Below are positions 46,201 to 55,078 of a DNA stretch of 64,000 bases, piece after piece. The number at the start of each line of letters is the position of its first letter. Positions within the stretch are counted from its first letter, which is position 1. The notes beneath the pieces were generated by a model. The model had not been told where the DNA came from, searched no databases, and saw nothing but the letters and a program-made list of their open reading frames with translations. The stretch covers positions 1 to 64,000 of the forward strand of contig DASWJS010000029.1 in the NCBI GenBank assembly GCA_036397035.1, read 5' to 3'. This stretch comes from DASWJS01 sp036397035 (lineage in GTDB: Bacteria; Actinomycetota; AC-67). The translations under genes and the position numbers were made by a program.

Positions 46201-46660
46201 GCAGGGCGTCGACGCCGCCGTCGATCAGCGCGCGCGCCTGGAGCGCGTAGGACTCCTCCAGCGCGTCGAAGGTCGCGTTCCCAAGCGTCGGGAGCTGCGT
46301 CCCCGGCCCGATCGAGCCGACGACCCATCGGGGACGGCCGTCGCCCACTCCCTCGACCGCTTCCCGGGCGAGCCGGGCGCCGATCAGGTTGAGGTCGCGC
46401 ACCCGCGCCGCGTCGTTGCCGAACTCGGCCTGGACGATCAGGTTCGCGCCGAAGGTGTTCGTCTCGACGCAGTCCGCTCCGGCCGCCAGGTAGCGCGCGT
46501 GGATGTCCCGGATGACCTCGGGACGCGACAGGTTGAGGATCTCGGAGTTGTTCTCCTGTCCGAGGTAGTCGTCGAGCGTGACGTCGGCCGCGTGGATCTG
46601 CGTGCCCATCGCGCCGTCGAAGATCAGGACGCGCTCGTCCAGCGCTTCGAGGAAGCTCAC
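43208..46660 (-). CDS. metH: Cobalamin-dependent methionine synthase
   Basis: 1150 residues with all four modules. Residues 1-310: homocysteine domain, with zinc cysteines in GGCCGTTPEYI (about 288). About 325-590: pterin (methyl-THF) domain, starting at FVIGERCNAQGSRRFK. About 620-880: B12 cap and Rossmann domain with DVHDIGKN, where the histidine (about 730) is the lower cobalt ligand. About 895-1150: reactivation (SAM) domain. The length is slightly below E. coli MetH (1227) but no domain is missing. The GTG start has a GAGG site. It transfers a methyl group from methyl-THF to homocysteine. Confidence 0.96.
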   Translation of the reverse strand: MSFLEALDERVLIFDGAMGTQIHAADVTLDDYLGQENNSEILNLSRPEVIRDIHARYLAAGADCVETNTFGANLIVQAEFGNDAARVRDLNLIGARLAREAVEGVGDGRPRWVVGSIGPGTQLPTLGNATFDALEESYALQARALIDGGVDALLIETCYDLLQVKAAIAACARAFDDAGVRVPLMAQVTIQPEGTMLLGSEIGAAVATIQAFDVVDSLGINCATGPVEMIEHVRYVCQTWGGHVSVQPNAGLPEMREGRAHYTLTVEDFVRHHEIFVREFGVNAVGGCCGTTPEYIDALVRALRDHPRPPRTAEFEPAAASLYVPQPFRQSTSFFVIGERCNAQGSRRFKGLVDAGDWDQTVKVAQDQVREGAHAIDVNVDFVGRDGVADMSEIMARFRTQCTLPIVLDSTEPEVIEAGLKMLGGRPVINSINLEEGLGPETRIERNLRNAKKYGAAVVALAIDEEGQATTASWKLEACRKIYEVAVGSFGLRPGDLIFDVLVLPVSTGQEELRRAGLETLDGVRRVKDAFPGAFTSLGVSNVSFGLSPAARQVLNSVFLHEAVAHGLDMAIVSPAQILPMNRIEPRAREVALDLIYDRRKDGYDPLQEFIGLFEGVDTAKAAKEERAHLPLEERLKRRIIDGDRDGLTGDLDEALVTHGPLDIINEYLLAGMKVVGDLFASGEMQLPFVLQSAETMKAAVAHLEPKMEKAAGGGKGTIVLATVKGDVHDIGKNLVDIILSNNGYTVHNLGIKQPITTIVEAAEQHAADAIGMSGLLVKSTLVMRENLEELNRRGLDRFPVILGGAALTRSYVEVDLRKVYNGRVFYGRDAFEGLRTMDALGAERAGGPALEAAVKEKRVAKAARPAAPATSGRSDVATDAPVPRPPFIGSRVVKGVPVADVAAYLNRVALFRGQWGLKRGKEQSPEDYERFLAETAEPVLRELLARATAEQILVPAVVYGYFPARSDGDDLIVYREDAETEWVRFTFPRQPRERRLCLADFFRPVGGEPDVVAFHVVTMGRHVSEAARELFEADRYQDYLYMHGFGVEMAEALAELWHKRIREELGIAGSDATDLKELFDQGYRGSRYSFGYPACPNLEDQEKLFTLLGPERIGVRLTEEFQLDPEQSTSAIVVHHPEARYFSVGRPGA

Positions 46661-46679
46661 GCCTCGCGTGTGAGTGGCG

Positions 46680-47231
46680 CTAGAAGGGAAGGTTCTCCTC
46701 CGGAACGTCGACGACCATCGGGCTGTTCTGGTCCCGCTCCGATAATAGCGGCTGCGCCTCGAAGGGCCAGGTGATTTCGAGGGCCGGGTCGTCCCAGAAG
46801 ATGCTGTGCTCGTCGGTGCCGTCGAACGCCTGGTCCACCATGTAGAGCAGCGTCAGGTCGGTCACGGCGTAGAAGCCGTGCGCCACGCCCGGCGGAATGT
46901 AGATGCCGACGTCGTCGCCTTCCTTGATCTCCAGGGTCTCGGACTTCTCGGCGGTCTTCGACGAGCCGCGGAAGTCGAACAGGGCGATGAACGCGGTGCC
47001 CTCGGCGACGAACCAGTAATCGGCCTGGAAGAGGTGGTAGTGCATCCCGCGAAGGACGCCGTTCTTCGACCGCGAGCGGTTCATCTGCACGACGCCCTTC
47101 GCGCCCGGGATCCACTCGCTTCGGAAGACCTCGGTGAACGAGCCGCGCTCGTCCGCGATCGGTTTTGGGTGTACGAACGTGACGCCGTCGATGACGTCGG
47201 ACGGCGTGGTGACTGCGAACTCGGTCTCCAT
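46680..47231 (-). CDS. dTDP-4-dehydrorhamnose 3,5-epimerase-like cupin (RmlC family)
   Basis: 183 residues. DERGSFTEVFRSEW, VLRGMHYHLFQADYWFVAEG (active-site histidine in the HYH segment) and YIPPGVAHGFYAVTDLTLLY match RmlC/RfbC. The usual role is epimerisation in dTDP-rhamnose synthesis; no rmlA, B or D gene is nearby. TAGACT lies 9 nt before the ATG. It ends 20 bp before metH on the same strand. Confidence 0.85.
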   Translation of the reverse strand: METEFAVTTPSDVIDGVTFVHPKPIADERGSFTEVFRSEWIPGAKGVVQMNRSRSKNGVLRGMHYHLFQADYWFVAEGTAFIALFDFRGSSKTAEKSETLEIKEGDDVGIYIPPGVAHGFYAVTDLTLLYMVDQAFDGTDEHSIFWDDPALEITWPFEAQPLLSERDQNSPMVVDVPEENLPF

Positions 47232-47320
47232 CGGGCGGGCAGTCTACAGGAGCGATACCGGCATCGCTGACGGCGGCCGGGAGCCGTTCCCGCAGGCCAG
47301 GCGTGGTACGGTCCGGGTTC

Positions 47321-47533
47321 ATGTGCAGGAGCATCAAGCGCCTTCGCGACGGCGAGGTCGCGGCGTCGGATCAGGAGATCGAAGAGGCGGCGCTGCAATT
47401 CGTGCGCAAAGTGAGCGGCTTCCGGGCGCCGTCCCCTCGCAACGAGGAAGCCTTCAACAAGGCCGTCGCGGACGTCGCCCGCGCCTCCAAGGAGATGCTG
47501 GGCACGCTGAAGGTCCGGCCCGGCCGCGCCTAG
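47321..47533 (+). CDS. DUF2277-family protein, 70 aa
   Basis: MCRSIKRLRDGEVAASDQEI begins as DUF2277 proteins do (MCRNIKxL), followed by AALQFVRKVSGFRAPS and NEEAFNKAVADVA. A TACGGT box lies 8 nt before ATG 47321; an upstream start (47303) would break the family N-terminus. Function unknown. It lies one base before the RsmC-like gene, probably co-transcribed. Confidence 0.82.
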   Translation: MCRSIKRLRDGEVAASDQEIEEAALQFVRKVSGFRAPSPRNEEAFNKAVADVARASKEMLGTLKVRPGRA

Positions 47534-47534
47534 C

Positions 47535-48545
47535 GTGCACGAGCGCGAGACCGCCGTCGCGCTCGCCAACATCGGGGCGCTGGCGCACGGTCCGGTCCTT
47601 CTCGTGGATCTATGGGGCCCCGCGCTTCCCGCGGCGCTCGCCGAGCGCGGCGTCCCGGCAACGTCATTCCACACCGACCTGCGAGGCGCGCGATCCACGC
47701 CGGGCAGCGTCTTCGGCCCGTGGCTGGACGACGGGAGCTACCAAACGATCCTCGTGGCCCTGCCCGCCGCAGCCGGGCGGCTTCGCATGCTGCTCCGCCT
47801 GACAAGGGCGCGCCTCGTCCCCGGCGGCACGATCTACGTCGTCGGGGCCAACGACTCGGGCATCAGGTCGGCAGCACGCCACCTCGCCGACCTCGTGGGG
47901 GAGCCGGCCGTCGTCGACGCCCGGCGTCACTGTCGCCTGCTGCGCGCGAGCCGCGCCGAGCCGGTCCCCGCGGCGCTCGACGAGGAACGGTCCACGTTCA
48001 CCGCCGTCCTCGCAGGCGAGCCGGCCACGGTCACGTCCTTCCCGGGCCTGTTCGCGCACGGACGCCTCGATCCCGGAACCGGCCTGCTGCTGGACACGAT
48101 CGAGCGCGTGGGTGAAGCCCGCGTCCTGGACGTCGGCTGCGGGAGCGGCGCGCTGAGCCTCGGCCTCGCTCGCATGGGCGCGAGCGTGACCGCCGTGGAC
48201 TCCGATGCCCTCGCGATCGAAGCAACGCGGGCGACGCTCGGAATCCAAGCCCGGCGAGCGACGCTCGCGCCGGACGCAACGGTGATCGCATCCGACGTCT
48301 ACTCCGACGTTGAGGGGCCTTTCGACCTCATCGCGAGCAACCCGCCCTTCCACCTCGGCGCGCGAACGCACCATCGCGTGACCGAGCGCATTGTCGCCGG
48401 GGCGCCGCAGCGCCTGGCGCGCGGCGGCACCCTCTGGCTCGTCACGAACCGGCATCTGCCCACCGGCCGATTGCTCGGGGAGACCTTCGCGTCGGTCACG
48501 TCCGCAGCCCAAACCGACCGCTACCGCGTCTGGCGCGCCCGATAG
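47535..48545 (+). CDS. RsmC/RlmG-like rRNA (guanine-N2) methyltransferase
   Basis: 336 residues. As in RsmC/RlmG, a degenerate N-terminal methyltransferase-like half (1-160) precedes a catalytic C-terminal half. RVLDVGCGSGALSLGLARMG (about 195-215) binds SAM, and DLIASNPPFHLG (about 265) holds the NPPF motif for exocyclic amino groups of RNA. E. coli RsmC methylates 16S G1207 and RlmG 23S G1835. The start GTG 47535 follows the DUF2277 stop by one base. The gene ends at the border of the 16S trailer region; the proximity to the 16S gene may be chance. Confidence 0.75.
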   Translation: MHERETAVALANIGALAHGPVLLVDLWGPALPAALAERGVPATSFHTDLRGARSTPGSVFGPWLDDGSYQTILVALPAAAGRLRMLLRLTRARLVPGGTIYVVGANDSGIRSAARHLADLVGEPAVVDARRHCRLLRASRAEPVPAALDEERSTFTAVLAGEPATVTSFPGLFAHGRLDPGTGLLLDTIERVGEARVLDVGCGSGALSLGLARMGASVTAVDSDALAIEATRATLGIQARRATLAPDATVIASDVYSDVEGPFDLIASNPPFHLGARTHHRVTERIVAGAPQRLARGGTLWLVTNRHLPTGRLLGETFASVTSAAQTDRYRVWRAR

Positions 48546-48900
48546 GCCACACGCTCCTGGATGAGCCGTAGCTTTCGGGAGTGCCAGACTCCACAACCCC
48601 AGCAAGCATGTCGATCCGAACTACTGGCGCTTCTAGGATTCGGTGAAGGTTCGCGGAGATTGGCGCGATCCTTCTGTGTGAACTGCACGTAGAATCGCGC
48701 GCGGGCGGATCGAGGCATGCCGCCCTCAGCGTCGAAATAGCCACGCGCATAGGCAAGTCCTTCATCGGTGCCGACAAGGGCGGCCGCGTCGAAACCGATG
48801 TCGAGGAACGGCGCGGATGTTTCGACCACCCAGAAGTCACGGTCCCTGCCCTCACGGTAGATCCAGGCGGCGCAGCGCGGCAGCTCCTTCTCTGCGCCAC
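48546..48900 (-). pseudogene. Scrambled LAGLIDADG homing endonuclease remnant
   Basis: On the minus strand the frame around 48640-48870 reads DRDFWVVETSAPFLDIGFDA and GLAYARGYFDAEGGMPRSAR, then ARFYVQFTQKDRANL. YARGYFDAEGG is a LAGLIDADG helix with the catalytic acid, and QFTQKDR is a usual following strand. After DRANL the frame loses resemblance, but the plus strand at 48592-48633 encodes HNPSKHVDPNYWRF, a sequence I would expect next in this family, followed by a stop. On the minus strand WHSRKLRLIQERV (about 48550-48590) resembles the usual C-terminus. An internal inversion would explain this. There is no intact start. The long frame that runs on into the 16S 3' end is not a gene. Confidence 0.65.
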
Positions 48901-48936
48901 TGATCCACACCGGAGAGAGTAGAAGCAGGCAGGGAC

Positions 48937-48973
48937 GGAAAAGCAGCGAAGGCGCTTCCGCGGAAGCGCCTTC
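48937..48973 (-). terminator. Intrinsic terminator of the 16S transcript
   Basis: A perfect 26-bp palindrome, GAAGGCGCTTCCG and its complement (48948-48973), is followed on the minus strand by GCTGCTTTTCC. It begins 7 bp beyond the trailer processing arm and ends the 16S transcription unit before any other rRNA gene. Confidence 0.85.
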
Positions 48974-48979
48974 CACGAC

Positions 48980-49004
48980 TGTGCCAACAACTGCATAGCG
49001 AGGA
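48980..49004 (-). other. 3' arm of the 16S processing stem
   Basis: Bases 48988-49004 are the exact inverted copy (17 bp) of 50989-51005, and 48980-48985 (TGTGCC) of 51010-51015. In the RNA these arms enclose the 16S precursor, as RNase III processing stems do. The arm lies 42-66 nt after the mature 3' end. Confidence 0.8.
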
Positions 49005-49039
49005 ATGAGAGAGCAGGTTCCCTTCTTGGAGTAGTTACT

Positions 49040-50841
<1,802 letters not shown>

Positions 50842-51103
50842 AATCCTCACCACCGCCGAAGCGATGGTTCAGGTTCAACGGATAAAGGAATACCGTGTTG
50901 CCACGGTACGGGTTCCCGCTCTCTCTTCAAGCGTGGTTCTCGGGCTCGGCTCCCCGGCGTTGCCGCCGCGGAGCTTCGCACGTGCTCGTCCTCGCTATGC
51001 AGTTGTCAAGGCACAGGCGTCCGCAGGGCTCACTGGTAGGTGGGCCTCCCTCAGCGGGATTGCGGTTTCGATTCTGAAGCCGTCCCGGTGGGACGGCGGA
51101 GAG
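50842..51103 (-). other. 16S leader region
   Basis: About 260 bp between promoter and mature 16S. It contains a hairpin at the very start (CCGTCCC-ACC-GGGACGG, 51081-51097), the 5' processing arm at 50989-51015 and a TACCGTG-TTGC-CACGGTA hairpin at 50891-50908. No coding region is supported here. Confidence 0.7.
50989..51015 (-). other. 5' arm of the 16S processing stem
   Basis: In the RNA, CAACUGCAUAGCGAGGA pairs perfectly with the trailer arm at 48988-49004, and UGUGCC with GGCACA at 48980-48985, with a small asymmetric loop between. The CUUGACAACUGCAUAG sequence resembles rRNA leader elements of other Gram-positive bacteria. Confidence 0.8.
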
Positions 51104-51132
51104 ATAGTATATCCCACGCCCCGGGAAGGCAA
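51104..51132 (-). promoter_or_regulatory. Promoter of the 16S gene
   Basis: On the minus strand TTGCCT (51127-51132) and TACTAT (51104-51109) are 17 bp apart; an overlapping TATACT is at 51106-51111. It is the only strong promoter upstream of the rRNA, about 260 bp before the mature 5' end, and points away from the DUF1918 gene. Confidence 0.75.
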
Positions 51133-51181
51133 CAGCCCGCTCGGGGCCACGAGCAGGCGTTTCTCCGGGGGAGGGAGTCCG

Positions 51182-51499
51182 ATGCCCAAGGTAGGCGACC
51201 GCGTGATCATCGAGGGACAGAAGCTCGGCCAGGTTCGGCGGGAGGGCAAGCTCTTGGAGCGGGTCGGAACCCTGCTGAAGATTCGCTGGAACGACGGCTC
51301 TGAGTCGCTGCTGACGCCGGGGGCGGGCACGATCAGGTTCGAGCCCAGCTCCGGCAAGGGTGCCGCCACGCGGGCCGCTTCCGGCCGGGCGCCGGCCGCG
51401 AAGGGCGCCGCCAAGAGCGCGCGCGCGACGAAGTCCGCAGCGTCGCCCAACGGCGCCAAGAAAGGCTCCACTGCCAAGGGCAAGAAGAAGAAGAGGTGA
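51182..51499 (+). CDS. DUF1918-like protein with a basic histone-like tail
   Basis: 105 residues. The first 60 (VGDRVIIEGQKLGQVRREGK, IRWNDGSESLLTPGAGTIRF) are an SH3-like fold similar to DUF1918. The last 45 residues are almost only Ala, Lys, Gly, Ser and Arg, like histone H1 or Lsr2-region tails, suggesting nucleic-acid binding. A GGGGGAGGGAG site precedes the ATG. It is divergent from the 16S gene. Function unknown. Confidence 0.75.
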   Translation: MPKVGDRVIIEGQKLGQVRREGKLLERVGTLLKIRWNDGSESLLTPGAGTIRFEPSSGKGAATRAASGRAPAAKGAAKSARATKSAASPNGAKKGSTAKGKKKKR

Positions 51500-51513
51500 A
51501 GAAGTAGGCGGGT

Positions 51514-52113
51514 CTACTCGGCGGGGCGCAGCGCCGCGACGGCGGCTTCCAGGCGCTCCAGCCGGTCCCCGAGCGGACCGAGCAGCCGCACGGCCTCCGC
51601 GACGCCCTCCAGACCGCTCTGGACCTCGCCGATCCTGGCCCCCAGGGCTTCGACCCGCGATCCCATCTCGTCGGTCAACGTTCCGAGGACGTCGCCCACG
51701 CCGCTCATCATGCCGTCGATGCCGGCGCGGACTTCCGTGCGAAGCCGGCCGGCGTCGGCGTCGGTCAGCGCGCGCGCCGCGGTGTCGCGCAAGCGCTGAT
51801 CGAATCCGTCGGTGAGCGAGCGGATCTCCGAGGCGGTTTCGTGCACGGCGTTCAGCGCGTCGTCGAGCCGGGCGCGCATGACGGCCATCTCGCCGGTCAG
51901 CCGCCGGACGTCGTCCTCGCGGGAACCGCTCTCGCGAGCGATGTCGATCTCGAGCGAGTCCATGCGCGCGTCGAGCGTCGTGAGCGAATCGTGGACGTTC
52001 AACTCCCCGAGGACCTCCAGCGAGGCGGATGGACGGGCCGGCTCCCCGAGGGAGACCGCAGCCGACTTCGGCGCCTTTGCGGGCGCTTTCGTCGATGCTT
52101 TCCTCGGTGCCAT
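51514..52113 (-). CDS. Coiled-coil protein, 199 aa, unknown
   Basis: A basic, Ala/Pro/Lys-rich N-terminus (MAPRKASTKAPAKAPKSAAV) is followed by a long helical region with heptads (SLTTLDARMDSLEIDIARES, EVRAGIDGMMSGVGDVLGTL). No cysteines, signal peptide or transmembrane helix. It is perhaps a DNA- or polyphosphate-associated structural protein. It converges on the DUF1918 gene, which also has a lysine/alanine tail. Start by ATG; no clear ribosome binding site. Confidence 0.65.
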   Translation of the reverse strand: MAPRKASTKAPAKAPKSAAVSLGEPARPSASLEVLGELNVHDSLTTLDARMDSLEIDIARESGSREDDVRRLTGEMAVMRARLDDALNAVHETASEIRSLTDGFDQRLRDTAARALTDADAGRLRTEVRAGIDGMMSGVGDVLGTLTDEMGSRVEALGARIGEVQSGLEGVAEAVRLLGPLGDRLERLEAAVAALRPAE

Positions 52114-52181
52114 GGGGAAGGATCGGCCGGAGCCGACCGTGGGAGGCTAGCCGCAGAGTGGGAAAATCGCAAACCGTGCCG

Positions 52182-53363
52182 CTACGGCACCGGCGCATCC
52201 GGCCAGGTGAGCCGTTTCGTTTCTGTGTTCGATACGGCTTCCTGGACGAGCGCCCGGACGTCGAGCGCCGATTCCGCCCGCTGCATGTCCTGGATCCTGC
52301 CCTTGGTGACCGGACCCTTCGGCTCGAACAGCACGCACGCCTCCTGGCAGGGCGCCGACGAGACCTCGAAGGTGCCCAGCGCGCGCGCCTGGCCGATGAT
52401 CTCGAGCTTGTCCAGCCCGATCAGCGGTCGCAGGACCGGGATCGGCGAGGCATCCTCGACGCACGCGAGGTTCTCCAGCGTTTGCGAAGCCACCTGTCCG
52501 AGCGCGTCGCCGGTCACGAGGGCCCGGGCGCCGTCGCGCTCGGCCAGGGCGGCTGCGATTCGCATCATCATTCGCCGGTACAGGATCGTACGCAGCGGCT
52601 CGGGACACGACGCGACGATCTCCTGCTGCGCCGGCGCGAGCGGCGCGAGATGGAGGACGGACTCGTACTGACGGCGCGTCAGGCGCTCGACGAGCTCCGT
52701 CGCGTTGCGAACGCTCGAGGCGTCGGTGAACGGCTGGGAATGGAAGTGGACGAAGTCGCAGTGAGCGCCGCGCCGCATCATGCGCGCCGCGGCGACCGGC
52801 GAGTCGATACCCGCGGAAAGCAGCACCGACACGCGACCGGACGTTCCGACCGGCAATCCGCCGAGTCCGGCGACGCGCTCGACGTAGACGAGCACGAGGT
52901 CGCCGACGACCTCGACATGGCACGTCCGGTCCGGATGGTCAAGGTTCACGCGCCGCCCGTGGCGCTCGAGCAGCCAGGCGCCCAGCTTCTCGTTGATCTC
53001 GCGCGCGCTCAGGGGGAAATCGCTGTGGGCCACGCGCGCCCGCACGGCAAAGGTCTCGTAGGCCCCCTCCATCGCCTCGCCCGCGATCGCGCAGAGCCCG
53101 TCGAAGTCGAGCCTTCCCCCCACCGCGGCGGCGCAGTTCGCCACGCCGTAGACCTCGCCGAGCCGCTCGGCCAGATCGGCGGCGCGCACGCCGTCGGGGA
53201 CAGCGACGAGCATTCGTCCCGGCAGACGCCGCGGAACGAGCGGCGCGACGTCCGACGCGGCTCGAACGAGGTTGTCGATCAGCGCTCGTTCGAAGTGCGA
53301 GCGATTCCGGCCCTTCAGCCCGATCTCGTCGTAGTGGACGACGACGTGTTCGCGGCGCGCCAT
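52182..53363 (-). CDS. thiI: tRNA 4-thiouridine synthase ThiI
   Basis: 393 residues. A ferredoxin-like and THUMP domain (about 1-165; VVHYDEIGLKGRNRSHFERA) precedes the PP-loop ATPase with VSVLLSAGIDSPVAAARMMR (about 175-195). Conserved cysteines occur in SSAPCQEACVLFEPKGPVTK. The C-terminal rhodanese domain of E. coli ThiI is missing, as in many Gram-positive homologues. It thiolates U8 of tRNA and may supply sulphur for thiamine. TAGCGT lies 7 nt before the ATG and contains the stop of the upstream protease gene. Confidence 0.92.
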   Translation of the reverse strand: MARREHVVVHYDEIGLKGRNRSHFERALIDNLVRAASDVAPLVPRRLPGRMLVAVPDGVRAADLAERLGEVYGVANCAAAVGGRLDFDGLCAIAGEAMEGAYETFAVRARVAHSDFPLSAREINEKLGAWLLERHGRRVNLDHPDRTCHVEVVGDLVLVYVERVAGLGGLPVGTSGRVSVLLSAGIDSPVAAARMMRRGAHCDFVHFHSQPFTDASSVRNATELVERLTRRQYESVLHLAPLAPAQQEIVASCPEPLRTILYRRMMMRIAAALAERDGARALVTGDALGQVASQTLENLACVEDASPIPVLRPLIGLDKLEIIGQARALGTFEVSSAPCQEACVLFEPKGPVTKGRIQDMQRAESALDVRALVQEAVSNTETKRLTWPDAPVP

Positions 53364-53373
53364 GCCAGAAACG

Positions 53374-54558
53374 CTAGAGGGCGCACTCGCCGGTGTCCAC
53401 CGGTCTCGTGCGGTTGCCGGCCGACCGAAGCGCCCGTTCGATCTCGGTTTCGGCGAGAGCATAGGACTCCTCGTCGTTTTGAGCCGACGCGGCGAACACC
53501 ACCCCGCGCACGTGGCCGTCGACGTCCACGAAGGGCCCGCCCGAGTTCCCCTGGTGTACCGAGGCCCGCAGCACGTAGATGTCCCGCCTGACCTGACGGC
53601 GCGAGTAGATGTCCCGGCCGATCGCCTCGGTGCGCCCGCGGACCCGCGCGACGGAGATGGTCCGGTCGCCGCCCCCCGGATAGCCGATCGCGGCGCCGTC
53701 GGTGCCGCGCGGCGCTTCGGCGCCGTCCACGCGCAAGCGTCCGCCGGTCATCGACGGGACGTAGAGCACCGCGATGTCGACGTCGGTGTCCATGAACACG
53801 ACGCGGGCGGGGAACGAGTCGCCGCCGGCGTCCTGGGCCTGGCGCACGACCGTGTCGGTCGTGCCGGCCACGACGTGCGCGGCGGTGATGACGGTGTCGC
53901 CGTCGACGGGGAATCCCGAGCCGTTGACGACCCCGTCGCATCCGTGCCCCTCGATCTTGTAGGTGAGCCGAGCCGCCGCGCGGACCTCGCGGTCGCGCGC
54001 CAAGCGGGCCGGCGGTCTCTCGACGCCGGGCGCGAGCGACGGGTTCAGGCTCTCGAAGACCTCGGGGAAGCCCGTCCTGCTGAGAAGGTTGCCGATCGTG
54101 GCGACGAAGTCCGGCGGCGAGTGGAGCAGGGCGTGCGTGCCGCGGATGATGGCCGAGTCGCGGACCGAAGCGCCCAGCTCCGGCACCTGCTTGACCGCGC
54201 CGCTCATCATCCACGCGAGCACGAGCGTCACGAGCGCCGCCACCCCGGCGCCGAGGAGCGCGTCGGCCTTGCGGACGCGATCGTGCTTGATCCGCTTGGT
54301 CAGCCGGTAGCCGCCGTAGGCGATGATCCCCTCGACGATGAACGCCGTCCCGAGGAAGACCGACAGCGACAGCACGGCCTTGCTGGTCGGCGTCCCGGGA
54401 TCGACCAGACCGATGATCGGAGTCGTGAGCGCCGCCCCAACGATGATGCCGAGCAGGAAGCCGCCCCAGGAGAACACCTGCAGGATCACGCCTCGACGGA
54501 ACCCCGTGAACAGCGCGAGCCCGATGGTCGCGAGGATGAGGGCGTCGACCCAGTTCAA
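53374..54558 (-). CDS. MarP-like membrane serine protease (CvpA plus trypsin domain)
   Basis: 394 residues, very close to M. tuberculosis MarP in length. Four transmembrane helices of a CvpA-type domain (about 1-120) are followed by a trypsin-like domain with the triad in TAAHVV (His, about 224), DTDVDIAVL (Asp, about 260) and QGNSGGP (Ser, about 337). MarP protects against acid by acting in the periplasm. The TTG start at 54558 lies just after the stop of the MaoC gene. Cysteines in HGCDGVV and the terminal GECAL could form a disulphide. Confidence 0.9.
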   Translation of the reverse strand: MNWVDALILATIGLALFTGFRRGVILQVFSWGGFLLGIIVGAALTTPIIGLVDPGTPTSKAVLSLSVFLGTAFIVEGIIAYGGYRLTKRIKHDRVRKADALLGAGVAALVTLVLAWMMSGAVKQVPELGASVRDSAIIRGTHALLHSPPDFVATIGNLLSRTGFPEVFESLNPSLAPGVERPPARLARDREVRAAARLTYKIEGHGCDGVVNGSGFPVDGDTVITAAHVVAGTTDTVVRQAQDAGGDSFPARVVFMDTDVDIAVLYVPSMTGGRLRVDGAEAPRGTDGAAIGYPGGGDRTISVARVRGRTEAIGRDIYSRRQVRRDIYVLRASVHQGNSGGPFVDVDGHVRGVVFAASAQNDEESYALAETEIERALRSAGNRTRPVDTGECAL

Positions 54559-54561
54559 CGT

Positions 54562-55065
54562 CTACGCCGGCTCGGGACGCCCCGGCTGCGCCTCGGGATG
54601 GTGCGAGCGCTTGGGAACCATCACCTTGCGCCGGAAGTAGAGCACCTCGGCGCCGTCCTGGTTGATCCCGCGCGTCTCGACGGTCACGACGCCTCGGTCC
54701 GGCTTGGACGAGGACTCGCGCTTGTCCAGCACCGCGGTCTGCGCGTACAGCGTGTCGCCGTGGAAGAACGGCGCCTTGTGCTGGAGCGACTCCACCTCCA
54801 GGTTCGCGATCGCGCGCCCGCTGACGTCCGGGACGCTCATCCCCAGCGCGACCGAGTACACCAGGTTGCCCACGACCACGTTGCGCTTGAACTGCGTCTG
54901 CGTCTCGGCGTAGTGCGCATTCGTATGGAGCGGATGGTGGTTCATCGTGATCATGCAGAACAAGTGATCGTCGTACTCGGTGATCGTCTTGCCCGGCCAG
55001 TGCTTGTAGACGTCGCCGACTTCGAAGTCTTCGAAGAAGCGGCCGAACTCGCGCGCTTCGCCCAT
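54562..55065 (-). CDS. MaoC-like (hotdog) dehydratase
   Basis: 167 residues. FEDFEVGDVYKHWPGKTITE, DDHLFCMITMNHHPLHTNAH and VVVGNLVYSVALGMSVPD form the hydratase/dehydratase hotdog domain, with the Asp and His of the active site in the second segment. It hydrates or dehydrates an enoyl/hydroxyacyl-CoA such as mesaconyl- or crotonyl-type CoA. A GAGAGGGG site precedes the ATG. It is near an acyl-CoA dehydrogenase (55765) and a CitE-type lyase (58614), a set that also occurs together in mycobacteria. Confidence 0.85.
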   Translation of the reverse strand: MGEAREFGRFFEDFEVGDVYKHWPGKTITEYDDHLFCMITMNHHPLHTNAHYAETQTQFKRNVVVGNLVYSVALGMSVPDVSGRAIANLEVESLQHKAPFFHGDTLYAQTAVLDKRESSSKPDRGVVTVETRGINQDGAEVLYFRRKVMVPKRSHHPEAQPGRPEPA

Positions 55066-55078
55066 CGTTCCCCTCTCT

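Noticed and set aside
43250..46774. A 1174-residue open frame on the plus strand opposite metH
   Set aside because: It is a GC-bias shadow of metH: rich in Arg/Ala/Asp/His with no domain, and the minus strand has all methionine synthase motifs.
44970..46774. Cobalamin riboswitch before metH
   Set aside because: Only about 20 bp separate metH from the upstream gene and no B12-box was seen.
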